Source of the DNA: an uncultured Clostridium sp.
Lineage (GTDB): Bacteria > Bacillota > Clostridia > Lachnospirales > Lachnospiraceae
Length of the DNA: 5,474 bases
Reading direction: 5' to 3'
Assembly (NCBI GenBank): GCA_900541315.1
Contig: UQJF01000161.1
Location: 1 to 5,474 of the forward strand
Made by a program: the position numbers and the translations under genes. Below, piece by piece: positions 1 through 5,428 of the stretch. Each line of letters starts with the position of its first letter. The stretch's first letter is position 1. The notes under the pieces were generated by a model. The model was not told the DNA's origin. It did no database searches and saw only the letters and a program-made list of their open reading frames with translations.

Positions 1-16
1 GCAATCGGCTTTCATG

Positions 17-59
17 AATGGTGATGCCTGCGTCAGCAGGCATGTCCGTTTAGTTTTTT
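17..59 (+). terminator. Possible plus-strand intrinsic terminator at the window edge
   Basis: A perfect 8-bp stem pairs ATGCCTGC (24-31) with GCAGGCAT (36-43) around a 4-base GTCA loop. Across a 2x2 internal loop it extends with 17-21 (AATGG) pairing 46-50 (CCGTT, one G-T wobble). On the plus strand the tail TAGTTTTTT (51-59) follows. On the minus strand no T-run follows, so it does not look like a terminator for the HlyD-like gene, whose stop is only 9 bases away. Its orientation suggests a convergent gene ending at or before about position 24, possibly at TGA 15-17 or 22-24. Confidence 0.5.
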
Positions 60-68
60 AACTGATTT

Positions 69-1469
69 TTACTGGTATAGAAGCTGTCCTTCTCCTACAG
101 AGGAAGCATCCAGTACAATATGGTCGTAAACTGAAAGACCGTAAGTAACATTATTTTTTACTGTATAATACTCACTGCTGGAATCAAGTATTTCTACCTG
201 GGTAAAAACCGTATATCCCTTGTTGATATTGAATACACCCTTTAATGAGGATGTACGGCCAATCTGGTACCGGTCAGAGGAATCAGGACGGACAATGTAA
301 TCTCCCGATTTAAAGTCACCGTTTTCATCTACTGCAATATAGTAGAATTCATCATCTTCAAAATCCTCATTTAAAGGAACAAAGAGGACAGAGGTTCCGT
401 CCGCGCTGTAGACTTCTTTATTAAATCCTATGTCCGTAGAATCGCCTCCCTGTGCAGCATAAGATTTTGGAACCATGTAAAAATTCTTTTCTGTTACAGC
501 TGTAACAGGTATCTTTAAGCCTTTAGCCTGAGGTTGTTGGATCTCAAATTCAATAAAACGGTCCATGATAAACTGGGCCATATACCGGTTCATATCCAGT
601 TTTCCATAAACAGCACCGTCTTTGCCAGTAAAGGTAGAATAAGCAGCTGTGGTGGTCAGGTCGTAGTCCCTGAAATCAATGGTAAGAGAGGTTTTGTCTG
701 AATAAAGGGCTGCATCTTCGCTTGATAGTGGAAAAACGATAGACCAGTTTTCTGATGATGCGATCTTATAGGCAGGTGTCCCGCTTTCAATCAGATCTCC
801 TGATTTGTGGATGTTTTTTACATAATTGGCTTTATTAAAGCTGTCTGCTTCCACATCAGAAGTCTGCAGGGATTCATAGGAATCTATACCGTAGGAAACG
901 ACACCAGATATATCAGCCCGTACTTGCTCAAATACAAGGCTAGAGTCCTGTGATATCTTATCTAACTGATCCAAAGCACTGAAGCTGGAATATTCCATAA
1001 CAGCAGCTTCCAGGGAATATCTGGTATCATAAATAGAACCAAAATCTTCATCAGACCGGGACAGTACATATGAAGACAGCTGCTTTTTAATATCTGCCAG
1101 GTTTTCTTCAGGGAGAGCTGCATCTTCTACCCCATTCTCTTTTAAAAGGGAGTTCAGGCGACCGGTTTCATCCAGGGAATAGATCCGTGTTCCAACAGAA
1201 GCACGTTTCCCTTCTCTCAGATAATAATTGATATAGCCATTGTGCTGGGCATTGCGAACCTGTTCTTCCCTAAGAATCAGACCGGTATACTGTTTGTTAT
1301 TTACAATACCGCCTTCCATTACTTCATAAAACTGCACATGGTCTTTTCGGAAATAAGCAAAAATATTAAAAAGCATATATAAGAAAATGATCCCGAAGAT
1401 GATCATTCCCACGTTGATGTTGTGAGGCTTTCTGTAAGGTATTATTTTCCTGTTCTTCTTTTTCGACAT
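69..1469 (-). CDS. HlyD-like membrane-anchored adaptor protein
   Basis: The 466-residue protein has a basic cytoplasmic N-terminus (MSKKKNRKIIPYRK), one transmembrane helix (about residues 19-40) and a long extracytoplasmic part. Around 73-100 (GYINYYLREGKRASVGTRIYSLD) and 184-236 (RADISGVVSYG, then SGDLIESGTPAYKI) are two segments resembling the split lipoyl/barrel-sandwich halves of HlyD/RND-type adaptors. They are separated by a helical region (about 103-180). A beta-rich part follows, ending with GLSVYDHIVLDASSVGEGQLLY (444-465), a C-terminal pattern I recognise from clostridial HlyD-family annotations. In a Gram-positive host it probably acts at the cell surface, not across a periplasm. 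No ABC or MFS transporter lies beside it. In related genomes I recall such a gene next to the yggS-sepF-ylmH division cluster, but that is not visible here. An AAGGAG site at 1482-1487 lies 12 bases before ATG, slightly long. The family call is reasonable; its cargo and partner are unknown. Confidence 0.8.
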   Translation of the reverse strand: MSKKKNRKIIPYRKPHNINVGMIIFGIIFLYMLFNIFAYFRKDHVQFYEVMEGGIVNNKQYTGLILREEQVRNAQHNGYINYYLREGKRASVGTRIYSLDETGRLNSLLKENGVEDAALPEENLADIKKQLSSYVLSRSDEDFGSIYDTRYSLEAAVMEYSSFSALDQLDKISQDSSLVFEQVRADISGVVSYGIDSYESLQTSDVEADSFNKANYVKNIHKSGDLIESGTPAYKIASSENWSIVFPLSSEDAALYSDKTSLTIDFRDYDLTTTAAYSTFTGKDGAVYGKLDMNRYMAQFIMDRFIEFEIQQPQAKGLKIPVTAVTEKNFYMVPKSYAAQGGDSTDIGFNKEVYSADGTSVLFVPLNEDFEDDEFYYIAVDENGDFKSGDYIVRPDSSDRYQIGRTSSLKGVFNINKGYTVFTQVEILDSSSEYYTVKNNVTYGLSVYDHIVLDASSVGEGQLLYQ

Positions 1470-1489
1470 GGAACCAGGACTCTCCTTTT

Positions 1490-1517
1490 TGTCTTACTCA
1501 AAATGTCTTACTCAAAA
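1490..1517. repeat. Perfect 14-bp tandem duplication
   Basis: The unit TGTCTTACTCAAAA occurs twice with no gap (1490-1503 and 1504-1517). It lies between the terminator stem and the ribosome site of the HlyD-like gene; the second copy includes part of the terminator T-tract (minus strand). It may be a replication slippage product or a paired protein-binding site; the sequence alone does not decide. Confidence 0.9.
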
Positions 1518-1567
1518 AAACTGCCCTCCGCACAAGGCATACTGTTTGACTCTTGTGCGGCAGGCAG
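1514..1567 (-). terminator. Rho-independent terminator after the P-loop gene
   Basis: A perfect 9-bp stem pairs 1528-1536 (CCGCACAAG) with 1552-1560 (CTTGTGCGG) around a 15-base loop. It is extended across a 2x2 internal loop by CTGCC/GGCAG (1521-1525 with 1563-1567). On the minus strand it is followed at once by seven T residues (1520..1514). The stem begins 44 bases past the P-loop gene stop. On the plus strand the hairpin is followed by CCTTTTT (1568-1574), so it might also work weakly in that direction, but no plus-strand gene needs it. Confidence 0.9.
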
Positions 1568-1587
1568 CCTTTTTGCTTCTGTCTGCT

Positions 1588-1616
1588 ATTCTATCACAGA
1601 ATATGTATCATTACAA
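1588..1616 (-). promoter_or_regulatory. Possible extended -10 promoter ahead of the HlyD-like gene
   Basis: On the minus strand, TTGTAA (-35-like, 1611-1616), a 17-base spacer and TAGAAT (-10-like, 1588-1593), with an extended-element TG one base upstream of the -10. It overlaps the stop codon of the P-loop gene. The predicted start near 1581 lies just before the terminator hairpin, so any transcript from here would carry that hairpin in a leader of about 110 bases. No better promoter is seen between the terminator and the HlyD-like start. The match is only four of six bases at -35, so it could be chance. Confidence 0.4.
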
Positions 1617-2030
1617 TGAAATAATTACATCACCCTTGGCACACTCTGGGAGTTCTTCTGCATCCATAGAAATGCTTAAAACAAAGGTTACGTGATATTT
1701 ATCACTGATCTCTTTCAAAGTTTTATAGGTGTCAGTAATATCTGCACCTTCTAATGATGACAGTTTTAAGAAACTGTCCAGATACATGGTTTCAAGGTCA
1801 TGATCCTGAGAAATGATCCCGCAGATAAATCCTAAGAATCCTTCACTGGATGCCAGTGGAAATTCATTTACGTTGATAAGACGGATACGATTGTTCAGCT
1901 CATACATATGCTGCGCACTCTTATCAAGATATACAACTGTTCCGTTAGCCCCTTTAATAGCTGCATTAGCCATATCTAACAGATGTTTTGTTTTGCCTTT
2001 ACCCTTTTTTCCTGCAATAATCTGAACCAT
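1611..2030 (-). CDS. Small P-loop NTPase-like protein of unknown function
   Basis: The 139-residue product begins MVQIIAGKKGKGKTK. Residues 7-14 (GKKGKGKT) are a Walker A loop of the GxxGxGK[ST] form, directly after the first beta strand. A possible Walker B is METMYLD-like (hydrophobic run LETMYLD, Asp85). VVYLDK (32-37) and VTFVLSIS (114-121) look like further strands of a small alpha/beta fold. There is no signal peptide or membrane segment, so it is probably cytoplasmic. The loop is rich in Lys and lies at the extreme N-terminus, unlike PilT, although I recall similar clostridial proteins being labelled as PilT-like; I see no secretion ATPase domain to support that. At 139 residues it lacks room for the usual second ATPase modules. 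AAGGAGG at 2039-2045, 8 bases before ATG, fixes the start. It has its own promoter and terminator, so it can be expressed independently of the wall genes. Function is not assigned. Confidence 0.85.
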   Translation of the reverse strand: MVQIIAGKKGKGKTKHLLDMANAAIKGANGTVVYLDKSAQHMYELNNRIRLINVNEFPLASSEGFLGFICGIISQDHDLETMYLDSFLKLSSLEGADITDTYKTLKEISDKYHVTFVLSISMDAEELPECAKGDVIISL

Positions 2031-2087
2031 AGCGATCTCCTCCTTGAGTTATATATGTTGTATAAAAAATCAATTGAGATTATCTTG

Positions 2088-2116
2088 ATTATAGTATAAA
2101 TTCATATAAAACGCAA
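2088..2116 (-). promoter_or_regulatory. Sigma-A-type promoter of the P-loop gene
   Basis: On the minus strand, TTGCGT (-35, 2111-2116), a 17-base spacer and a perfect TATAAT (-10, 2088-2093). The -35 box begins four bases after the carboxypeptidase stop codon. The predicted start near 2081 leaves a leader of about 50 bases ending in a strong ribosome site. It sits in the 89-base gap between the two genes, which is AT-rich and holds no terminator-like hairpin. Read-through from the upstream operon therefore probably adds to this promoter's output (inference). Confidence 0.78.
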
Positions 2117-2119
2117 TCA

Positions 2120-3097
2120 CTATTTGACAATTTTAGAAATTATATTTGTCATATTGTCATATAAGTGGAGACGACTGTCGGATTTTAACACAACAGATAT
2201 AAATTCTCTGTCAGATGTATCTTTTTCAGCCATGATCAGACAGTATCCTGCGGCTTTGGTGGTACCAGTTTTTCCGGAAAATACAGTAAGGCCTTCTGGG
2301 GTCTCATGTTCTCCTGTTAAATACCAGTTTCCGCCCCTCCAGGTCTTTGATATGCTTTCGCCTGCTTTATTTGTATAATTAGCTGTATAAGCGGTAGAAC
2401 CGGTGACTGTACGGAATTCCGGATATTTTAATGCTTCATTGAAGATAAGATATAAGTCATATGCGGTTGTATAGTGATCCTCATCATGAAGTCCATGCGG
2501 ATTCATAAAATGAGTATCTGTTGCTCCAAGACGTTTGGCTTCTTCGTTCATCTTATCAGCAAAAGCGTCAATACTGCCGCTCATATGGATGGCAATGGCT
2601 GCACCTGCATCATTTCCGGAAGGAAGCATCAGACCATATAAAAGCTGCTCTAATGTCAAAGTGTCTCCAGGCTGGATCCCGCATAAGGTGGCTCCGGTTT
2701 CTGTGATCACGGCATCCTCTGTTACCGTTACCTGGTCTTCCAGGTTGCCATATTTAATAGCGATCAGTGCAGTCATTACTTTAGTGATACTGGCTGGATA
2801 TAATTTTTCAAAAGCGTCTTTGCTGTAAAGGACTTCTCTGTCTGTAAGGTCAAAAAGAGCTCCGGCCTGTGAAGTTACATCTTCCGGGTTAAAAGAACCT
2901 TCATCGGAAATAACACACAGATCCGAAGCAAATCCTTTGGCTGCTTCTTCTTCGGCTGCAAAGGAGGCTTCAATGGAAGGAATACGCTCCTTCAGGGAAT
3001 AAGCGTCTTTCAGACCGACAGAACAGCCGGAAAGACAAAGAGATAGAGACAGGACAAGCCCAGCGACAGCAAAAGCCGCAAAACGGCGTCTTATCAT
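2120..3097 (-). CDS. Lipoprotein D-alanyl-D-alanine carboxypeptidase (peptidase S11, DacA type)
   Basis: Penicillin-binding serine carboxypeptidase that removes the terminal D-Ala from wall pentapeptides outside the membrane, limiting cross-linking. The 325 residues carry all three catalytic motifs: SITK (Ser103, Lys106), SGN (160-162) and KTGTT (Lys276). Residues 1-25 form a lipoprotein signal (MIRRRF, a hydrophobic core, then the lipobox LSGC with Cys25), so the protein is probably lipid-anchored at its N-terminus. It ends shortly after the catalytic domain and lacks the C-terminal beta domain and amphipathic anchor of the roughly 400-residue DacA/PBP5 proteins, so anchoring appears to have moved to the other end. 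The ATG at 3097 is chosen because it overlaps the mgsA stop (TAATG), sits 10 bases after GAGAGG and gives a clean signal peptide. A GTG at 3118 would add seven residues. It is the last gene of the minDE-rodA-mgsA cluster, and no terminator follows. Confidence 0.93.
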   Translation of the reverse strand: MIRRRFAAFAVAGLVLSLSLCLSGCSVGLKDAYSLKERIPSIEASFAAEEEAAKGFASDLCVISDEGSFNPEDVTSQAGALFDLTDREVLYSKDAFEKLYPASITKVMTALIAIKYGNLEDQVTVTEDAVITETGATLCGIQPGDTLTLEQLLYGLMLPSGNDAGAAIAIHMSGSIDAFADKMNEEAKRLGATDTHFMNPHGLHDEDHYTTAYDLYLIFNEALKYPEFRTVTGSTAYTANYTNKAGESISKTWRGGNWYLTGEHETPEGLTVFSGKTGTTKAAGYCLIMAEKDTSDREFISVVLKSDSRLHLYDNMTNIISKIVK

Positions 3098-3492
3098 TAT
3101 CTTACTACCTCTCTCCACTCCATATCGCCTCTGTCAAGAGCCTTGATCAGAAGTTCTGCAGTTGCCAGGTTGGTAGCTAATGGGATGTTGTAGGTGTCGC
3201 AGAGGCGGACTACATCGTTTACATCCGGTTCATGAGTCTTTGGTGTCAGCGGATCACGCAGGAAAATAACAAGATCCATCTGATTATGCTCGATCTGGGC
3301 AGCCATCTGCTGGGTTCCGCCTAAATGACCAGCCAGATATTTGTGGATATTTAAGTTGGCAACCTCTTCGATCAGTCTTCCTGTGGTTCCGGTTGCATAC
3401 AATGTGTGTTTGCTTAAGATGCCTCTGTAGGCGATACAGAAATTCTGCATCAGTTTTTTCTTTGCGTCATGTGCGATCAGACCTATTGTCAT
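3097..3492 (-). CDS. mgsA: Methylglyoxal synthase (catalytic Asp position is Thr)
   Basis: Cytoplasmic enzyme that converts dihydroxyacetone phosphate to methylglyoxal and phosphate, a bypass of lower glycolysis used under phosphate limitation or sugar-phosphate stress. The 131 residues align along their length with B. subtilis MgsA (about 137) and E. coli MgsA (152). IGLIAHD starts the N-terminal strand with Asp9 (E. coli D20) and Lys12 (K23). ATGTTG at 33-38 is the phosphate loop. RDP (Asp80) matches D91, HEPD (His87, Asp90) matches H98/D101, and NIPLATNLATAE lies at 102-113. The E. coli GGDQQ motif, whose Asp71 is the proposed catalytic base, reads GGTQQ here (Thr60, codon ACC). The preceding SGP is AGH, so the phosphate-contacting Ser is also lost. 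The start at 3492 is set by the strong upstream AAGGAGG. The TAA stop overlaps the next gene's ATG. The family call is firm; catalytic activity is less certain. Confidence 0.92.
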   Translation of the reverse strand: MTIGLIAHDAKKKLMQNFCIAYRGILSKHTLYATGTTGRLIEEVANLNIHKYLAGHLGGTQQMAAQIEHNQMDLVIFLRDPLTPKTHEPDVNDVVRLCDTYNIPLATNLATAELLIKALDRGDMEWREVVR

Positions 3493-3501
3493 ATCTATAA
3501 C

Positions 3502-3508
3502 CCTCCTT
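3502..3508 (-). promoter_or_regulatory. Ribosome binding site of mgsA, fixes its start
   Basis: AAGGAGG lies 9 bases upstream of ATG at 3492, in the 19-base rodA-mgsA gap. It rules out the longer 149-codon reading that begins at 3546 inside rodA, which would put the site inside the coding sequence. Confidence 0.85.
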
Positions 3509-3511
3509 GGA

Positions 3512-4633
3512 TCAATAATGTCGTGGTACTCTCTGAAGTCCTGCATTCAGCACTAATCCCATACCAATAAAAATACTGATAAGGGAACTGCTTCCGTAGC
3601 TGATAAACGGCAGAGGAAGCCCGGTATTGGGAAAAATACCGGTTGCAACTGCAATATTGGCAAATCCCTGAAATGCGATCAATGTAGCCATACCTGTACA
3701 GATCAGCCGTCCGGCCAGATCTTTTGCACGGGCTGCCATCATCAGGCATTCGTAGACGATCAGAAGGAACAGGATGATGACTATAACACAGCCAATAAAG
3801 CCCAACTCTTCACCGATCACGGCGAAGATAAAGTCAGTCTGTTCTTCTGAAAGGAAGTTGCCGTTTTTAACAGATGCAATGGTTGTATTAAACAGTCCCT
3901 TGCCTTTTAACTGGCCGGAACCAATGGCAATGATGGAGTTATTCTGCTGGTATCTGGCTTCTCCGTATTTGTCCGGATAAAACCAGGCTAAAATCCTTCC
4001 GGCCTGGTATTCCTTGATAAACGGGATCAGGCCATGCAGGAGCAGGTAAACACAGGCTCCTACCATGGGAATGGTTACAGATAAAACTCCGACGATCCAT
4101 CGGTAACTGATACCTGCCGAAAATACGATCCCCAGTACAATAACTAAGGTGACCAGACAGGTAGACAGGTTTGGCTGCTCAAAAATGAACATAGCCGGAA
4201 CTGCGAAAAGCGCTGCTGCAACAGCAATGGTGCTTACATTATTTATTTTTTCCTGATTTTTCATAAAATACCAGGAAAAAGTAATGATCAGACCAATTTT
4301 TACAAATTCAGAGGGCTGGAGCTGTCCTAAAACAGGTACTTCGATCCAGCGCTTTGCATTATTAACAGAACGTCCCCATATAAGAACGGCTACCAGACTG
4401 GCTACACATAAAAGGTAAATAATGGCAGTCAGATTTAATATTTTGTGGTAATCGATCAGTGAAAGAACGATAGCGATCGCAAGACCTACTAAAACGCCTA
4501 ACATCTGCTTGGTGACAAAATCAGGATCTTTGTTGGTAGCACTTCGGACTACCAAAACGCCGATCACATTTAAGGCGATCATATAGGCCATCAGACGAAA
4601 ATTGTAGTTTCTAAAATCGTAGTCAAAAAACAT
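3512..4633 (-). CDS. rodA: Rod shape-determining SEDS glycosyltransferase RodA
   Basis: Polytopic membrane peptidoglycan polymerase that makes glycan strands from lipid II during elongation, working with a class B PBP (PBP2). The 373 residues form about ten hydrophobic segments. SEDS hallmarks are NNAKRWIEVPVLGQLQPSEFVK (about 91-112, with the conserved Arg-Trp and QPSEF), EQPNLSTCLV (about 152-161), QQNNSIIAIGSGQLKGKGLF (about 229-248), and SEEQTDFIFAVIGEELGF (about 262-279). In the last, Asp267 matches the catalytic Asp known from RodA (D255 in Thermus). The C-terminal GIFPNTGLPLPFISYGSSS (332-350) is also diagnostic. FtsW shares the fold, but the minDE upstream and mgsA downstream context and the overall length favour RodA. 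An AAGGGG site lies within the minE 3' end, 10 bases before ATG. The adjacent minE stop, one base away, indicates translational coupling. No motif is missing. Confidence 0.93.
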   Translation of the reverse strand: MFFDYDFRNYNFRLMAYMIALNVIGVLVVRSATNKDPDFVTKQMLGVLVGLAIAIVLSLIDYHKILNLTAIIYLLCVASLVAVLIWGRSVNNAKRWIEVPVLGQLQPSEFVKIGLIITFSWYFMKNQEKINNVSTIAVAAALFAVPAMFIFEQPNLSTCLVTLVIVLGIVFSAGISYRWIVGVLSVTIPMVGACVYLLLHGLIPFIKEYQAGRILAWFYPDKYGEARYQQNNSIIAIGSGQLKGKGLFNTTIASVKNGNFLSEEQTDFIFAVIGEELGFIGCVIVIILFLLIVYECLMMAARAKDLAGRLICTGMATLIAFQGFANIAVATGIFPNTGLPLPFISYGSSSLISIFIGMGLVLNAGLQRVPRHY

Positions 4634-4634
4634 A

Positions 4635-4898
4635 TCAGTAAAGCCCCTTGCTAGATATGGACCGTATAGGTATATCCGCCCGCAGTACAGGCAGTCTGCA
4701 GATCATTCCATCTGAAAAGCTGCCTGCATCCATAGTAATACGCACTGCGTCTTTTTCTATCTTCATGTATCTGGAAATGACACGTATCATGTCATTCTTT
4801 ATTGCTGTTATCATCTCCGGTGAACATCCTGCTTTATCTGAAAGAAGCAGAAGGGTAAGCCGGAGCTTTGCAGTATCTTTGGAACACCGTAGCCTCAC
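4635..4898 (-). CDS. minE: Cell division topological specificity factor MinE, short N-terminus, GTG start
   Basis: Small partner of MinD that stimulates its ATPase, displaces MinC and creates the Min pattern along the membrane. The 87-residue product has the family layout. The MinD-binding segment is around residues 8-22 (TAKLRLTLLLLSD), followed by the conserved clostridial-type CSPEM. The topological specificity domain is around 28-60 (MITAIKNDMIRVISRYMKIEKDAVRITM), followed by a variable tail. Length is close to the usual 80-90 residues, but only about 9 residues precede the AK..RL segment, against about 17 in E. coli. The hydrophobic N-terminal membrane-targeting helix (ALLDFFLS in E. coli) has no clear counterpart; MRLRCSKD is short and basic. 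The usual AKERL or AKDRL reads AKLRL, so an acidic residue is replaced by Leu. GTG is the first start possible because a TGA lies two codons upstream. One base separates its TGA stop from the rodA ATG. Confidence 0.9.
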   Translation of the reverse strand: MRLRCSKDTAKLRLTLLLLSDKAGCSPEMITAIKNDMIRVISRYMKIEKDAVRITMDAGSFSDGMICRLPVLRADIPIRSISSKGLY

Positions 4899-4907
4899 CT
4901 TTCATCA

Positions 4908-4913
4908 CCCCTT
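4908..4913 (-). promoter_or_regulatory. Ribosome binding site deciding the minE GTG start
   Basis: AAGGGG overlaps the minD TAA stop codon and lies 9 bases upstream of GTG at 4898. An in-frame TGA at 4904..4902 excludes any earlier minE start, and the nearby ATG at 4905 is out of frame and ends after about 23 codons. The overlap with the minD stop suggests translational coupling (inference). Confidence 0.7.
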
Positions 4914-5428
4914 ATGCCCTTCTTAGTATCCTGGACAGCTTTGCCAGGATGCCTGTGGTCTCTCCGGGAGATTCCATAGGTACATTCTGTCCCAAAAGAC
5001 GGCGGCATACATTTAAGTAAGCCTGTCCAGCAGCAGAACCCATACCTACCAAAGGTTCCCCCTGATTGGTGGAGATAACGATATTTTCGTCATCTGGTAT
5101 GGCACCGATCATATTTACAGCCAGGATATCCTGTACATCTGTCAGGGACATCATATCTCCGCGGCGTACCATATCAGCACGTATCCTGTTTACGATCAGA
5201 TCCACACTTCCAATTTGGGCATGTTCTAACAGACCGATGATGCGGTCTGCATCCCGGATGGCAGAAACTTCCGGTGTGGTGACTACCAGTGCACGGTCTG
5301 CACCGGCAATGGCATTGTAAAACCCTTGTTCGATGCCTGCAGGACAATCTAACAATATATAATCAAAATCGTCCTTTAAGTCATCGGTGAGTTTGATCAT
5401 CTGCTCCGGCGTCACAGCGGATTTATCC
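4912..5428 (-). CDS. minD: Septum site-determining ATPase MinD (5'-truncated by contig end)
   Basis: Membrane-associated ParA/MinD-family ATPase that recruits MinC to block FtsZ ring assembly away from midcell and is stimulated by MinE. About 171 codons of genuine sequence remain, beginning at the DKSAVTPEQM segment, which aligns with roughly residue 94 of E. coli MinD. About 93 N-terminal residues, including the Walker A loop (KGGVGKT), are lost beyond the contig end. Visible hallmarks are the Walker B/switch II segment FDYILLDCPAGIE, TTPEVSAIRDADRIIG, the NRIRADMVRRGDMMS segment, IPDDENIVISTNQGEP, and a C-terminal amphipathic basic helix (ILAKLSRILRRA) that fits the membrane-targeting sequence. 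Genuine coding sequence stops at the mosaic end; the codon at the junction reads Arg only because its first two bases come from the adapter. minE follows after 13 bases. The identity is very secure; the gene is incomplete because of the assembly, not because of mutation. Confidence 0.96.

Noticed and set aside
13..15. Minus-strand ATG at 15 as the start of the next gene (MKADC...)
   Set aside because: Only five codons are visible, no ribosome site precedes it, and it lies just past a hairpin oriented for the opposite strand.
1422..1695. Plus-strand frames of 65 and 75 codons across the terminator region
   Set aside because: They run through the hairpin, the tandem repeat and the opposite-strand genes; no ribosome site or recognisable protein pattern.
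1611..2030. PilT twitching motility ATPase
   Set aside because: The protein is far too short, the P-loop is at the extreme N-terminus, and no Asp-box, His-box or pilus genes are present.
3098..3118. GTG start at 3118 for the carboxypeptidase
   Set aside because: It adds MERGSKI ahead of a clean MIRRRF signal peptide; the TAATG-coupled ATG at 3097 has a ribosome site at suitable distance.
3493..3546. 18-residue N-terminal extension of methylglyoxal synthase (start 3546)
   Set aside because: It would begin inside the rodA coding region and place the strong AAGGAGG inside the gene; homologues begin at the MTIGLIAHD segment.
3495..3749. 84-codon minus-strand frame inside rodA
   Set aside because: It is an out-of-frame shadow of rodA with no family resemblance.
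4648..4926. Plus-strand 92-codon frame opposite minE
   Set aside because: It is antisense to a confidently identified gene and has no domain signal.
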